A stretch of 38,619 bases of DNA from Deltaproteobacteria bacterium (lineage in GTDB: Bacteria; Desulfobacterota; GWC2-55-46). The notes under the pieces were generated by a model that saw only the letters and a program-made list of their open reading frames with translations, searched no databases and had not been told where the DNA came from. Location: positions 1-38,619 of the forward strand of contig JACRCE010000040.1 of the NCBI GenBank assembly GCA_016213015.1, in the 5' to 3' direction. Positions 8,217 to 16,328 of this stretch are shown one piece after another. A program made the position numbers and the translations under genes. How positions within the stretch are numbered: position 1 is the stretch's first letter; the number at the start of each line of letters is the position of its first letter.

Positions 8217-8951
8217 ATGCGTTACGCCGTAATCTCGGACATACACTCCAATCTTGAGGCGCTTTGCGCCGTGCTTGAGAGGATAGACGGCCTTGCCGTT
8301 GACAAGGTTGTCTGCCTTGGCGACATCGTGGGCTACAACGCCAACCCCAACGAGTGCATCGAGATAATCAGGGAAAGAAAGATAGTCTCTGCGATGGGCA
8401 ACCACGACGCAACCGTTGCCGGGTTGCATGATACGCAAGGGTTTAATCATTTGGCCGCAAGCGCAATTGACTGGACGCGCATGGTTCTAACGGATGACAA
8501 TAGGGAGTTCCTGAAAACCCTTGCTCAAGGGCTTCCCATAGATAAAAGGTTCTTATGCGTACATGGCTGGCTAAACAACTATTTCCGTTATATAACGGGC
8601 GCTCAGGACGCGAAGGAGAACTTTGATCTTCTTGAGAAAGACGGCAATCTCAAACTCTGTTTTTTCGGCCACACGCACGTGGCCATATCGTACATTGAAA
8701 ACGAGGGTTCCGTTCTAATTAATATGGATAGCGCGTTCACGCAGCCAAAGGACGCTGTTATGCTCGTAAATCCCGGCAGCGTCGGACAGCCGAGGGACGC
8801 CGATCCAAGGGCCTCGTTCGTCATATACGACTCCGTCGCTCAATCAATAACCTTTCACAGGGCCGATTACGATATACAGACGACGGCAAGAAAGATAATA
8901 GAGGCAGGGCTGCCGGAGCGGCTTGCCGAGAGGCTGAAGTTGGGCTGGTAG
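8217..8951 (+). CDS. Calcineurin-like metallophosphoesterase (YfcE/ApaH-type)
   Basis: A 244-aa phosphoesterase with all the metal-binding blocks: DIHSN (D8, H10), GDIVGYN (D36), GNHD (61-64), CVHG, and FGHTH near the centre. These bind two metals in the calcineurin-like fold, which hydrolyses phosphomono- or diesters; the substrate is unknown. ATG 8217 is chosen because the protein then begins right at the first beta strand (MRYAVISDIH). A TTG at 8190 overlaps the upstream stop and would add nine residues; it is possible if translation is coupled. No signal peptide, so cytoplasmic. It probably shares the promoter at 7794 with the zinc-ribbon gene. Confidence 0.85.
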   Translation: MRYAVISDIHSNLEALCAVLERIDGLAVDKVVCLGDIVGYNANPNECIEIIRERKIVSAMGNHDATVAGLHDTQGFNHLAASAIDWTRMVLTDDNREFLKTLAQGLPIDKRFLCVHGWLNNYFRYITGAQDAKENFDLLEKDGNLKLCFFGHTHVAISYIENEGSVLINMDSAFTQPKDAVMLVNPGSVGQPRDADPRASFVIYDSVAQSITFHRADYDIQTTARKIIEAGLPERLAERLKLGW

Positions 8952-8955
8952 ACAG

Positions 8956-9057
8956 GGGCCGTGTCCGTGACCGTGAACCGTGTAAAAGGAAGGTCCTTTC
9001 ATGGTCGCGGCATGCGGTCTTTATCCACCTGTCTTTTTTACGAAAAAGGTAGGTGGA
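8956..9057. repeat. CCGTG-rich repeat and long hairpin in the intergenic gap
   Basis: At about 8956-8982 the motif CCGTG recurs four times at 6-7 base intervals (gtGTCCGTGACCGTGAACCGTG). The same words recur at 17119-17182. At 9024-9057 an imperfect inverted repeat (TCCACCTGTC...GGTAGGTGGA with a T/A-rich inner stem) could act as a transcription terminator after the phosphoesterase gene. No ORF is convincing here. Confidence 0.5.
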
Positions 9058-9121
9058 CTTTGGCGGCGTTGTTATGTAATATGTTTTTTATCCGTATATC
9101 AATCAAGGAAACAGGTAAACC

Positions 9122-10327
9122 ATGTTTTTAGCGCGGATCATCGGCTCAAGACGGTTGCGTATCAGGACGATTGTCGCGGTCGTTATGGCGCTACTTCTCT
9201 ACTCTTCCCCTGCTCCGGCCGAGGAGACTCAGGAGGAGCTTAAAACCGTTGACGCCGACGGCTTTTCGCAGATAACCGGCGACAACGCGCTCATTGCACG
9301 TGACGCGGCAATCTCCGACGCCCTTAGAAAGGCCGTGGAACAGGCCGTAGGGACGTTCATAAGCGCCGAGAGCGTGGTGGAGAACTATCAGATATTGAGC
9401 GACAACGTATATACGAAGACACAAGGCTACGTCAAAAACTACAAGGTCATAGGCGAGACGCAAACGCAGGGGCTTTTCAAGGCAACGGTGCGCGCAACCG
9501 TGGCGGTCGGCAGCATACAGCACGACCTCGATGCGCTCGGCCTTCTCATGGCCAAGGTCGAGAAGCCGAGGGTGCTGTTTATCGTGAGCGAGGATATACC
9601 GGGGCATCCGTCCGATACGCTCAGGCGTCTTGGCGACAACGGCGACGTTTCCATGCCTGCGGCCGAGAGCGCCATGAAGGAGATATTCCTTAACAAGGGC
9701 TTTAACGTGGTTGACGTCGAGTCGAGCGCGGATAAGGTTGACGTGAGGCCCTCGGCAAAGTCGTCAGGCCTTACCAATGATAAGGCCAAAAGGCTCGGAA
9801 AGGCGCTTGACGCCGAGATAGTCGTGCGCGTCAAGGCGGTTGCAAGGCAGGGCGGCAAGACCCCGGGTAGCGAGGTTAGCGCCTATCTTGCCGATATTTC
9901 AGCCGACGCCATCCGCGTTGACGACGCAAGGGTCATGGCCAGCGTCTTGAGCCGAGGGACGGCAAGGAATATATCGGACGTTTCAGGCGGCATTGACGCC
10001 ATATCAAAGGCATCAGGCGATGCGGCCGAAAAACTGATGGATCAGATAATAGCAAAATGGTCCAAGGGTAACATCATAGTCATCAAACTCACCGGTATTG
10101 CCGGTTATACCGATATAGTTGACATCATCAACATGCTGAAAAAAGAGGTGAGGGGCACAAAGGCCGTGTATCAGAGAAGGTTTGCAGGCGACGAGGCGAC
10201 CCTTGAGGTAGAGGCCAATGTTCCGGCAAAGGCCATTGCGGACGCGCTTGCAAGACATTCAAAGAGACCGGCCAAGATACTTAAGGTAACGCAAAACGCC
10301 ATAGAGGCCGAGTTTCAGGTCAGATGA
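9122..10327 (+). CDS. FlgT-like exported envelope protein
   Basis: A 401-aa protein with a basic N-terminus and a signal peptide ending near residue 33 (..APA|EE). Residues about 45-140 match the FlgT N-terminal/LPP20-like fold: ALIARDAAISDALRKAVEQA, then a GTFISAES..V.NYQ..SDNVYTKTQGYVKNYKV block. The central part resembles the FlgT middle (TolB-N-like) domain, with VLFIV.ED and a DAEIVVRVKAVA strand. In Vibrio, FlgT builds the flagellar H ring. No flagellar genes lie nearby; the neighbours are CsgG-, GNA1162- and LPP20-type proteins, so it is more likely a periplasmic scaffold of another outer-membrane assembly. The stop overlaps the next start (ATGA-type, 10324). Confidence 0.8.
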   Translation: MFLARIIGSRRLRIRTIVAVVMALLLYSSPAPAEETQEELKTVDADGFSQITGDNALIARDAAISDALRKAVEQAVGTFISAESVVENYQILSDNVYTKTQGYVKNYKVIGETQTQGLFKATVRATVAVGSIQHDLDALGLLMAKVEKPRVLFIVSEDIPGHPSDTLRRLGDNGDVSMPAAESAMKEIFLNKGFNVVDVESSADKVDVRPSAKSSGLTNDKAKRLGKALDAEIVVRVKAVARQGGKTPGSEVSAYLADISADAIRVDDARVMASVLSRGTARNISDVSGGIDAISKASGDAAEKLMDQIIAKWSKGNIIVIKLTGIAGYTDIVDIINMLKKEVRGTKAVYQRRFAGDEATLEVEANVPAKAIADALARHSKRPAKILKVTQNAIEAEFQVR

Positions 10328-11088
10328 GATTGAAGAATTACATACGGCTTGTGCCGCTATTGTGCGTGGCGTTTGTCGTATCATGCGCCCCTGTTATAAA
10401 GACAAGGCCGAATCCGTCCAATCCGGTGCGGACTATCGCGGTGTTGCCCATGTACAACGCGACCAACGACGTTGACGGGCCGCAGATGATACGCCGGATG
10501 ACCTTCGAGAGCATTGAGGGTCTCCACTATGACGCAATGCCGCTTGGCGAGTTGGATGTGAAGTTAAGCGACAGCTTCGGCGTAACGATCGGGTCTCAGC
10601 TTGACCTGCTTGATCCGATCGCGCTTGGAGATGGCCTTGGCGTTGATGCGCTCCTTTACGGGTATCTTTTGGACTTCGACACCGTTACCACCGGACTTTA
10701 TAACGTCAAGAAGGTCAGGGCCGGTTTCAAGCTGATCGACGCGAAGACAGGGCGGCTTATATGGGCCAACGGACGCGGCGTAAGGAGCGAGGTTATAAGC
10801 GAAGGAGCGGCGGGTAGAGCCGTGGCAACCCTTGCCGCGCCGAGCAACAACCTTGACGACTTCAAGACCATAAAGGGCATCGAGGCCATACCCGGACTCA
10901 ACGAGTGGAAGCTGATAACAAAGCATGAGAAGAAGGCCGGGGATGCCGCGATACTCTCCCTTGGAGAGAGGCTTATCACAACTGCGGTGGGCGCGCATCT
11001 CAAGATGGAGTCATCCGAACTGCTTGAGGCGATACTGGCCGGTTTCCCGGCCGGGCCGGTCGTTACAAAACCGTCAAAGCGGAAGTAA
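10324..11088 (+). CDS. GNA1162/DUF799-family outer-membrane lipoprotein
   Basis: A 254-aa lipoprotein. The lipobox VVSC places the modified Cys at residue 21 after a hydrophobic segment. The mature N-terminus IKTRPNPSNPVRTIAVLPMYN and the central ALGDGLGVDALLYGYL segment match the GNA1162-like (DUF799) family, whose fold resembles the TolB N-terminal domain and CsgG. In other bacteria this family sits beside a CsgG/HfaB lipoprotein gene, as it does here (CsgG at 12991) once the AT-rich islet is ignored. It overlaps the FlgT-like gene by four bases. Its function is unproven; a structural part of a CsgG-like outer-membrane complex is the best inference. Confidence 0.82.
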   Translation: MRLKNYIRLVPLLCVAFVVSCAPVIKTRPNPSNPVRTIAVLPMYNATNDVDGPQMIRRMTFESIEGLHYDAMPLGELDVKLSDSFGVTIGSQLDLLDPIALGDGLGVDALLYGYLLDFDTVTTGLYNVKKVRAGFKLIDAKTGRLIWANGRGVRSEVISEGAAGRAVATLAAPSNNLDDFKTIKGIEAIPGLNEWKLITKHEKKAGDAAILSLGERLITTAVGAHLKMESSELLEAILAGFPAGPVVTKPSKRK

Positions 11089-11148
11089 CCTGCCTATGGC
11101 TAAACGCGCTGTTTTGTAAAAATTAAAAGCTGGAAGGAGGGTAAAATC

Positions 11149-11625
11149 ATAGTTAAAAAGTATAGAATAGTCTTGGTAGTCATTGTTGTTCTATTTCTTG
11201 GGTTTAGTTTGAGGCAAGGGCTTGCCAATGCACAGGAACAGGAGGTAACGATTGAAGCATTAAAACAACGACCAGAGGTATATGTAGAAAAATCAATTAA
11301 ATTGCGTGGAAAGTTAAAGGGCATCGGTGGTGAGTCTTGGCAACTAAAAAAAGAATTTGTGTTTGAAGATGAGAAGGGTAATAGGTTTCCGGTAACCGCA
11401 TGGCGTCCTCTCTCAGTAGCACTCATCTTCCTAGGCGAAGGTAAATTTTCCGCCGGTGATCCGAAAGAAATTATGAACTACTATCTAAATAAAAATCTTT
11501 TGCTTAGAGGACGCATAATGTCTAAAAGAGACGTGAAGATGTTAGAGATAGAAGGAGAACATTATTTACATGTAAAGGAGGTGGAAGAGCTTGATAATCC
11601 ACAGAAAGGAGGAGACATCAGATGA
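11149..11625 (+). pseudogene. Small exported OB-fold-like protein, paralogue A (start codon apparently ATA)
   Basis: An AT-rich gene. The natural start position, eight bases after GGAGG (11136-11140), reads ATA instead of ATG. The following sequence (V-K-K-Y-R-I-V, a hydrophobic core, then LANAQE) matches the leader of paralogue B at 11964, which has ATG at the same place. If ATA is not used, a TTG at 11173 would give a 150-aa protein with a shortened signal peptide. The mature part shares with B and C the pattern VTIE.L..RPE.Y....(I/V)..(R/S)GKL, KGNRFPV, then (N/E)LL(L/I)RG, suggestive of an OB-like beta-barrel; function unknown. The stop overlaps the M6 remnant start (ATGA, 11622). Base composition differs strongly from its GC-rich neighbours, so it was probably acquired. 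Confidence 0.6.
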
Positions 11626-11971
11626 GCTATCGCGGATTTCTATCGTGGTTGTTGCTTGTAACAATCTTTGGGTTATTATTCTATCCTGCACATGCAAATG
11701 CGAGGAGTACCGGCACGATACAAACATTGGTTATTATGGTTGATTTTAACGATGTTCCATTTACATACACACCAGATAGTTTTCAATCTCTCTTTTTCTC
11801 CTGTGGCACCAAATCAGTTGTTGATTATTACTATGAAGTCTCTTACAGTCAATTGAACATAGGTGGCAGGTAAACGATGGCATAACCAACTGGTATCGTC
11901 TACCTCAGCCAAGTAGTTATTATCCATGTCCAGTGGGTTGCTATTGGAAAGGAAGGTTAAATTATGGTTAA
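11622..11971 (+). pseudogene. Truncated, frameshifted M6-family metalloprotease remnant
   Basis: ATG 11622 opens a signal peptide (ending ..AHANA) and then the N-terminal M6-protease pattern LVIMVDFNDVPFTY...SVVDYYYEVSYSQLNIGG. The frame stops at 11871-11873. From 11867 the -1 frame continues the family pattern without a gap (QVNDGITNWYRLPQPSSYY) to a stop at 11969-11971. A single-base indel near 11865 therefore broke it. The sequence then runs into paralogue B, so the catalytic HExxH region and everything beyond is missing; full M6 proteases are several hundred residues longer. It is a dead fragment in an AT-rich islet. Confidence 0.75.
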
Positions 11972-12439
11972 AAGATACACTTCAATCTTTACGCTCCTTA
12001 TCGTTCTATTCCTTGGGCTTATCTTGGCGGAGGGGTTTGCGAATGCTCAGGCACCGGAGGTTACGATAGAAACCTTAAGTAACAGGCCTGAGGCGTATCT
12101 GGATCAGGAGGTTGTTGTCAGTGGAAAACTGATCGTCATTGGCGATTATTGGCGGTATCCGAAGTTTGTAATAGTGGATGGCAAGGGAAATAGATTTCCT
12201 GTACCAACTTTTGCTCCGTTAGAGGTAGTTCCCCCCCTCCGCACGAGGATAAGAAGCTTTGGGCCAAAAAAAGACCTCGGTTAATGAGTGACTATCTCGA
12301 TGAGAATCTTTTGATCAGAGGTAAAGTGGAGGCCAAAAGAGGCAAAAGGATATCAGAAATAGAAGGTGAATATTATCTAAGGCCAACAAAAGAGATAAAG
12401 GTACTGGATGAATACTGGGAAGGAGGGACTATCAAATGA
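11964..12439 (+). pseudogene. Small exported OB-fold-like protein, paralogue B (frameshift at A7)
   Basis: ATG 11964 follows GGAAGG and begins a clear signal peptide (..EGFANAQ). The mature part matches paralogue A (VTIETLSNRPEAYL.., KGNRFPVP). Frame 0 ends at 12282-12284, just after a run of seven A at 12266-12272. The -1 frame, read directly from that run, continues the family C-terminus (MSDYLDENLLIRGK then EIEGEYYLRP) to a stop at 12437-12439, parallel to NYYLNKNLLLRG in paralogue A. Eight A in the run would restore one ~158-codon gene. It could be a real indel, an assembly error, or productive slippage at A-AAA-AAA. Confidence 0.7.
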
Positions 12440-12508
12440 AGCAAAGATATCACATATCATGGTATACCTCAATAGCTGTTGTCTATAAGTTTGTTACAAG
12501 CAATCCTA

Positions 12509-12946
12509 ATGAGAAAATATATTTTCATCATTCCGATAACGATAGCAACGGGTTTGTTCCTGAATAATGCGATAACTTTTGCCAATGATTTTCAGGTAAC
12601 AATCAGGCAGGTTCTGGAGAGGCCGACTCAATTTGAAAATCAAAGCGTGGAGGTAAGCGGTCGGCTTATGACTATCCCTACCAGAGCGAATCCATACGGT
12701 GAATACGTCTTGCGTGATGATTCCGGCAACTGGATGCATGTTAAACCATGGCTCCCAAAAGGGCAAAGGATTAAGCCAGGTCAAAGGGCATTTGGAAAGG
12801 GCGGTACCATGGCTCATCAAGCAGGAAAACGATTTTTGATTAAAGGTGAACTAAATGCTAATATCGAACCTGTGTCAGGGAAACCAAAGAGGGGGATAAG
12901 CGGGAGCCATTATCTCATCGTTAAAGCCGCGCAAGAGATGCCGTAA
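12509..12946 (+). CDS. Small exported OB-fold-like protein, paralogue C
   Basis: A 145-aa exported protein with a signal peptide (MRKYIFIIPITIATGLFL..). It is the only intact member of the three-gene family. It shares VTIRQVLERPTQFENQ.VEVSGRL and (F)LIKGEL with A and B, fitting an OB-like small barrel of unknown function. An in-frame TTG at 12479 would extend it by ten residues, but ATG 12509 gives the normal signal peptide; no good Shine-Dalgarno precedes either. From 12436 a short in-frame stretch (MKQRYHISWYTS..) overlaps the stop of B and may be the vestige of another lost gene. The stop TAA overlaps an ATG (12946), linking the islet to the CsgG gene. Confidence 0.65.
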   Translation: MRKYIFIIPITIATGLFLNNAITFANDFQVTIRQVLERPTQFENQSVEVSGRLMTIPTRANPYGEYVLRDDSGNWMHVKPWLPKGQRIKPGQRAFGKGGTMAHQAGKRFLIKGELNANIEPVSGKPKRGISGSHYLIVKAAQEMP

Positions 12947-12990
12947 TGAGAAGAATAAGACGGCAAAAAAGAATCGTCATGGAGGCAAAC

Positions 12991-13965
12991 ATGGTTTCTG
13001 GACATTTTTGTGCAAGGTTTAAAACAACGCTCGCCGTAACGTTTGCCGCTGTCATGGTCATGGGCGTGTCTTCATGTACGCCTACGATGATCGGCGCGGT
13101 CAAGGAGGACGTGAGCCTTACCGGACAGACCGCAAGGCTTGAGGCGCAGGGCGTAGAGTACAGAGGCCCTGAGTATAACGTGGCCATACTTACATTCGCC
13201 AACAAGACCCCGGGAAAGGTGCTCGGCATAGGCGAGGCCGCGACCGATATACTGAGGACGATCGTAAAAAAGGCCGGGCTTGAGCCGATAACCGTGTCGA
13301 ACGACGAGATGCGCCAGCAGGAGGAGCTTATCCGGCTTCAGCAGACCGGCGCGATAAAGACCGGCAAAAAGAGCGCATCCGAGGGCTTCGAGTCCATCGA
13401 CTACAGGGTTTCCGGCGCAATAACCTCTTATGCCGAGCTTGAGGAAGGCTCCGATATAATCGTCCATAAGTCGAAGACGCAGGTTGCGCGTGTGCAGGTG
13501 GACTACGCGCTCGTTGACGTGGCAACCGGAAAAAGCCTTTTGGCCGAATCCGGCATGGGCGAGTATAGAAAGACGACCGGCGGGGTGCTCGGACTCGGCT
13601 CGAAGTCAACCGCTGACGCCGGACTAAGGGAGGGCGCCTTGCGGGACGCCATGACAAAGGCGATGACCCGGATGATCGAAAAGCTCAATGCCGAGCCGTT
13701 TCAGGGCAGGGTGCTTGTGGTCGAAGGCTCCACCATAGTTATAAAGGCCGGGGAGAGGAGCCGCCTTGCCGTTGGCACGGTCTTCGACGTGTTCAGACCC
13801 GGTCAGGATTTGATTGACCCGGACACCGGGCGCGTCATAGGCAAGCGTGAAAAGAAGATAGGAGAGATACTGCTTACCGGACATCAGGGACCCAAGATTT
13901 CAGAGGCGAGCGTTAAAACAGGTTCAGGCTTTGCGGCAGGAGACTTGATAAAGGCGGTCAAATAG
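12991..13965 (+). CDS. CsgG/HfaB-family lipoprotein with FlgT-C-like C-terminus
   Basis: A 324-aa outer-membrane lipoprotein. The lipobox VSSC follows a hydrophobic segment. The CsgG/HfaB domain covers roughly residues 50-225: YNVAILTFANKTPG, the GIGEAATDIL helix, YRVSGAITSY, a VQVDYALVDVATG strand and an EGALRDAMTKAMTRM helix. CsgG forms the outer-membrane pore for curli export. Residues about 230-324 (FQGRVLVVEGSTIVIKAG, ..GTVFDVFRPG) resemble the C-terminal domain of FlgT. ATG 12991 follows GGAGG at 12981-12985; the upstream ATG at 12946 lacks a ribosome-binding site. No curlin subunits are nearby, so the exported substrate, if any, is unknown. Confidence 0.87.
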   Translation: MVSGHFCARFKTTLAVTFAAVMVMGVSSCTPTMIGAVKEDVSLTGQTARLEAQGVEYRGPEYNVAILTFANKTPGKVLGIGEAATDILRTIVKKAGLEPITVSNDEMRQQEELIRLQQTGAIKTGKKSASEGFESIDYRVSGAITSYAELEEGSDIIVHKSKTQVARVQVDYALVDVATGKSLLAESGMGEYRKTTGGVLGLGSKSTADAGLREGALRDAMTKAMTRMIEKLNAEPFQGRVLVVEGSTIVIKAGERSRLAVGTVFDVFRPGQDLIDPDTGRVIGKREKKIGEILLTGHQGPKISEASVKTGSGFAAGDLIKAVK

Positions 13966-14048
13966 CAGGCTGTTGAAAAAACGCCCATCTGCGGCGTTGG
14001 CATCAAAGCTCCTCGACGCCTTGTATCTGAGCGTTTTTGAACAGTCTG
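13966..14048. repeat. CAGGCTGTT-ended palindromic repeat, copy 1 (family C)
   Basis: CAGGCTGTTGAAAAAACG at 13966 pairs with CGTTTTTGAACAGTCTG ending at 14048. The interior (CATCTGCGGCGTTGG..CTCCTCGACGCC) is shared with copy 2 at 19188. A further arm, GTTTTTCAACAACTG at 14061-14075, could pair with the same left end. It begins at the base after the CsgG stop codon. No B element is inserted in this copy. Confidence 0.75.
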
Positions 14049-14098
14049 AACGGACAGAGTGTTTTTCAACAACTGTATCATAAAAAGGAGGTCATATC

Positions 14099-15322
14099 GT
14101 GAAACACGTGGGACAGCAGATTAGAACACTGAGCGCCTTTTTGTTGCTTGCCGTTTTAGTGGCAACAGGTTGCGCCAAGCCCGCGCCTAAGTGCACGGCG
14201 CCGGAGGACAACCCTCAGCATCATTACTTGAAGGGCATGGAGCTTATAGACAACGGCAAGTTGGAAGAGGCCGCGGCAAAGTTCGACAGGGCGTTGTTTT
14301 GCGATGCAAAGACGAGCATCGCTCATTCGGGGCTTGCGATAGTAAGCGCTGAAAAGGCATTAAAGCAGAAGGCCGAGTACAGGAAGGTTGACGCCGAGGC
14401 GGCCTTTGCTCATCTTGAGTCCGCGTCAAAGACCGCGGAGACCGGCGAGGACGCATTCGCCTACCAGTTGGCAGTGATGAGGGTGAACATCGCGCTCAAG
14501 AGCGGCAAATGGCTTGATAAAACCGAGGATGCCTACAAAGATGCCATGAAGGCCAAGGTAGACGAGAAAAAACTCATCTACTACAACGGCAGGGAAGCGG
14601 CCATGTTCTTCATGGGCAGGGCATACCTTGACGCAAGAGAGTTCAACAAGGCGCGCGATTCATTCAGCAGCGTGCTCGGCGAGAAGCGCGACAGCCGTTG
14701 GAATGCGCCGGCCGAGAAGTATTGGAAGAAGTTGGATAAGATAGTCAGGGCGCTTGCGGGCATAACCGTGGGCGACGTGGGCAAGGTCATAGCCATGCAG
14801 GAGTCCGTAACAAGGGGCGATATGGCCGCGCTCCTCATAGACGAGATGAGGCTTGAGAGGCTACTTGCCGGAAGGATTCCGGTAGAGTCCGCGGTTGATA
14901 AGATGAAGGCCGACTTTACCCCGGCGGATGTATTGAACAGCCCGTTCAAGGAGGAGATACTGACCCTTATGAAGTGGAAGGTCAGGGGCTTGGAGCCGGT
15001 GTTCGACGAGACCACAAAGGCATACCTCTTCAAATCGGACGAGCCGGTAACAAGGAAGCAGTTCGCATTCGTGCTTGAGGACGTGTTGATAAAGCTTACG
15101 GGCGACGAAAAGATCGCCACCGCATTTTTCGGTCACGACAAGTCCCCGTACCCGGACGTGCTCCCGACGGCCGCTTGGTACAACGCGGTAATGAACGTAA
15201 CGACGCGCAGTATCATGGAGTCCGAGCTTTCAGGCGAGTTCAGGCCCGACGCGAACGTTGACGGGGCCGAGGCCATGCTCGCCATAAGGGTATTGAGGCA
15301 GAGGCTCAACATAAACAACTGA
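14099..15322 (+). CDS. TPR lipoprotein with C-terminal S-layer-homology-like domain
   Basis: A 407-aa lipoprotein starting at GTG 14099, after AAGGAGG at 14085-14091. The lipobox VATGC puts the lipidated Cys near residue 25. Residues about 40-220 are tetratricopeptide-like helical repeats (YLKGMELIDNGKLEEAAAKF, MGRAYLDAREFNKARDSF). The C-terminal ~150 residues resemble SLH modules: VTRGDMAALLIDEM, then SPYPDVLPTAAWYNAV with a GEFRPDANVDGAEAM closing. SLH domains bind cell-wall polymers, so the protein may tether the CsgG/FlgT-like complex to the cell wall. It sits between the CsgG and LPP20-like genes on the same strand, about 130 bp after CsgG. Confidence 0.8.
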   Translation: MKHVGQQIRTLSAFLLLAVLVATGCAKPAPKCTAPEDNPQHHYLKGMELIDNGKLEEAAAKFDRALFCDAKTSIAHSGLAIVSAEKALKQKAEYRKVDAEAAFAHLESASKTAETGEDAFAYQLAVMRVNIALKSGKWLDKTEDAYKDAMKAKVDEKKLIYYNGREAAMFFMGRAYLDAREFNKARDSFSSVLGEKRDSRWNAPAEKYWKKLDKIVRALAGITVGDVGKVIAMQESVTRGDMAALLIDEMRLERLLAGRIPVESAVDKMKADFTPADVLNSPFKEEILTLMKWKVRGLEPVFDETTKAYLFKSDEPVTRKQFAFVLEDVLIKLTGDEKIATAFFGHDKSPYPDVLPTAAWYNAVMNVTTRSIMESELSGEFRPDANVDGAEAMLAIRVLRQRLNINN

Positions 15323-15358
15323 GGCGATGACGACACGCTAATCCAAGGAGGATATGGA

Positions 15359-16219
15359 ATGAAAAAAATCTTGATGAATAAACTTCTGTTGTTGCCGATG
15401 TTCCTGTTTTTGGCGGCCTTTGCATCGGCCTCCACGGCTTTCGCCGAGAACATGCAGGAGATACGCGACACAAAGCAGGCGTTGATGGCCGGAAAGCTCG
15501 TGGTAAAGGGCGAGGCTACCGCTGACCAGACCTTGCCGGTCGGGCAGAGAAAACTCATGGCCATGAGGGGCGCGAAGGTCATTGCCCTTCGTGAGATAGC
15601 CGAGGTCATCGACGGCGTGGTCGTGTCCGGCGAGAGCACGGTCGCCAACATGTCGGCCCAGTCCGACATCGTGCGTTCGAGCGTGCAGGGGCTTGTAAAG
15701 GGCGCTCAGATAGTGAAAGAGGATTACGACCAGCTCTCCGGCATAGCAACCGTCTGGGTCGCGGTCTCGATGAGGGGCGTTGACGGGCTTTTACCGTCTC
15801 TTCTGCCGCAGGCCATACAGGCTCTGCCAACGGCGCCGTCGTACCAGCCCACGCCCGAGCAGGCGAGGGTGGCTGTTGTCAACTATGACGGGCTTATATT
15901 GGACGTAAGGGAGCAAGCCTTCAGGCCCGCGCTCATCAACCGCGTCCTCAGCCAGAGCGGAGACGTGGTATACGATCCTGCGAAGGTTGCACAGAACATA
16001 CTCGTGGAGAGGGGCGCGGCCGAGTACACAAATGACGTAGGCAAGGCAAAGGCCCTGCTTTCCGAGAGAGGTTCAACGAACCCGGTGGTCATCAAGGCGA
16101 GCGGCCTCGTAAAGTCAACGGACGTGCAAATAGGCAAGGACGACGCAACGGCCATATATGCGTCCAATCAGGCGAAAAACTTCCTCGAAGGGGCAAAGGT
16201 GGTCTTTGTCCTCAAGTAG
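15359..16219 (+). CDS. LPP20-family (FlgP-like) exported protein
   Basis: A 286-aa protein with a signal peptide ending near residue 29 (..STAFA|EN), with no lipobox Cys. AAGGAGGA at 15345-15352 is a strong ribosome-binding site. Residues about 45-140 match the LPP20 fold: VVKGEATADQTLPVGQRKLMAMRGAKV, then ALREIAEVIDGV and a strand ending ATVWVAVSM. FlgP and other LPP20 proteins form basal-disk-like rings under the outer membrane. The C-terminal half (GLILDVREQAFRPAL, SGDVVYDP, NDVGKAKALL) resembles the 'LPP20-associated' region that binds or senses ligands in related proteins; that part is unassigned. It is the fourth ring-type protein in this cluster. Confidence 0.75.
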   Translation: MKKILMNKLLLLPMFLFLAAFASASTAFAENMQEIRDTKQALMAGKLVVKGEATADQTLPVGQRKLMAMRGAKVIALREIAEVIDGVVVSGESTVANMSAQSDIVRSSVQGLVKGAQIVKEDYDQLSGIATVWVAVSMRGVDGLLPSLLPQAIQALPTAPSYQPTPEQARVAVVNYDGLILDVREQAFRPALINRVLSQSGDVVYDPAKVAQNILVERGAAEYTNDVGKAKALLSERGSTNPVVIKASGLVKSTDVQIGKDDATAIYASNQAKNFLEGAKVVFVLK

Positions 16220-16250
16220 TCGTGCCGACGCCTGACAGTGCTTATATGTC

Positions 16251-16291
16251 GCGGGAAGCGGTAGAAGTCTTTCACCGCTTCCCGCATTCGC
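16251..16291 (+). terminator. Hairpin after the LPP20-like gene
   Basis: GCGGGAAGCGGT (16251-16262) pairs perfectly over 12 bp with ACCGCTTCCCGC (16274-16285). No T-run follows (ATTCGCATC), so it may be a factor-dependent terminator or an mRNA 3' stabiliser rather than a classical intrinsic terminator. Confidence 0.6.
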
Positions 16292-16328
16292 ATCGAGAAG
16301 CCCGCATCCCGTTATCTTAAAGGGGGAT

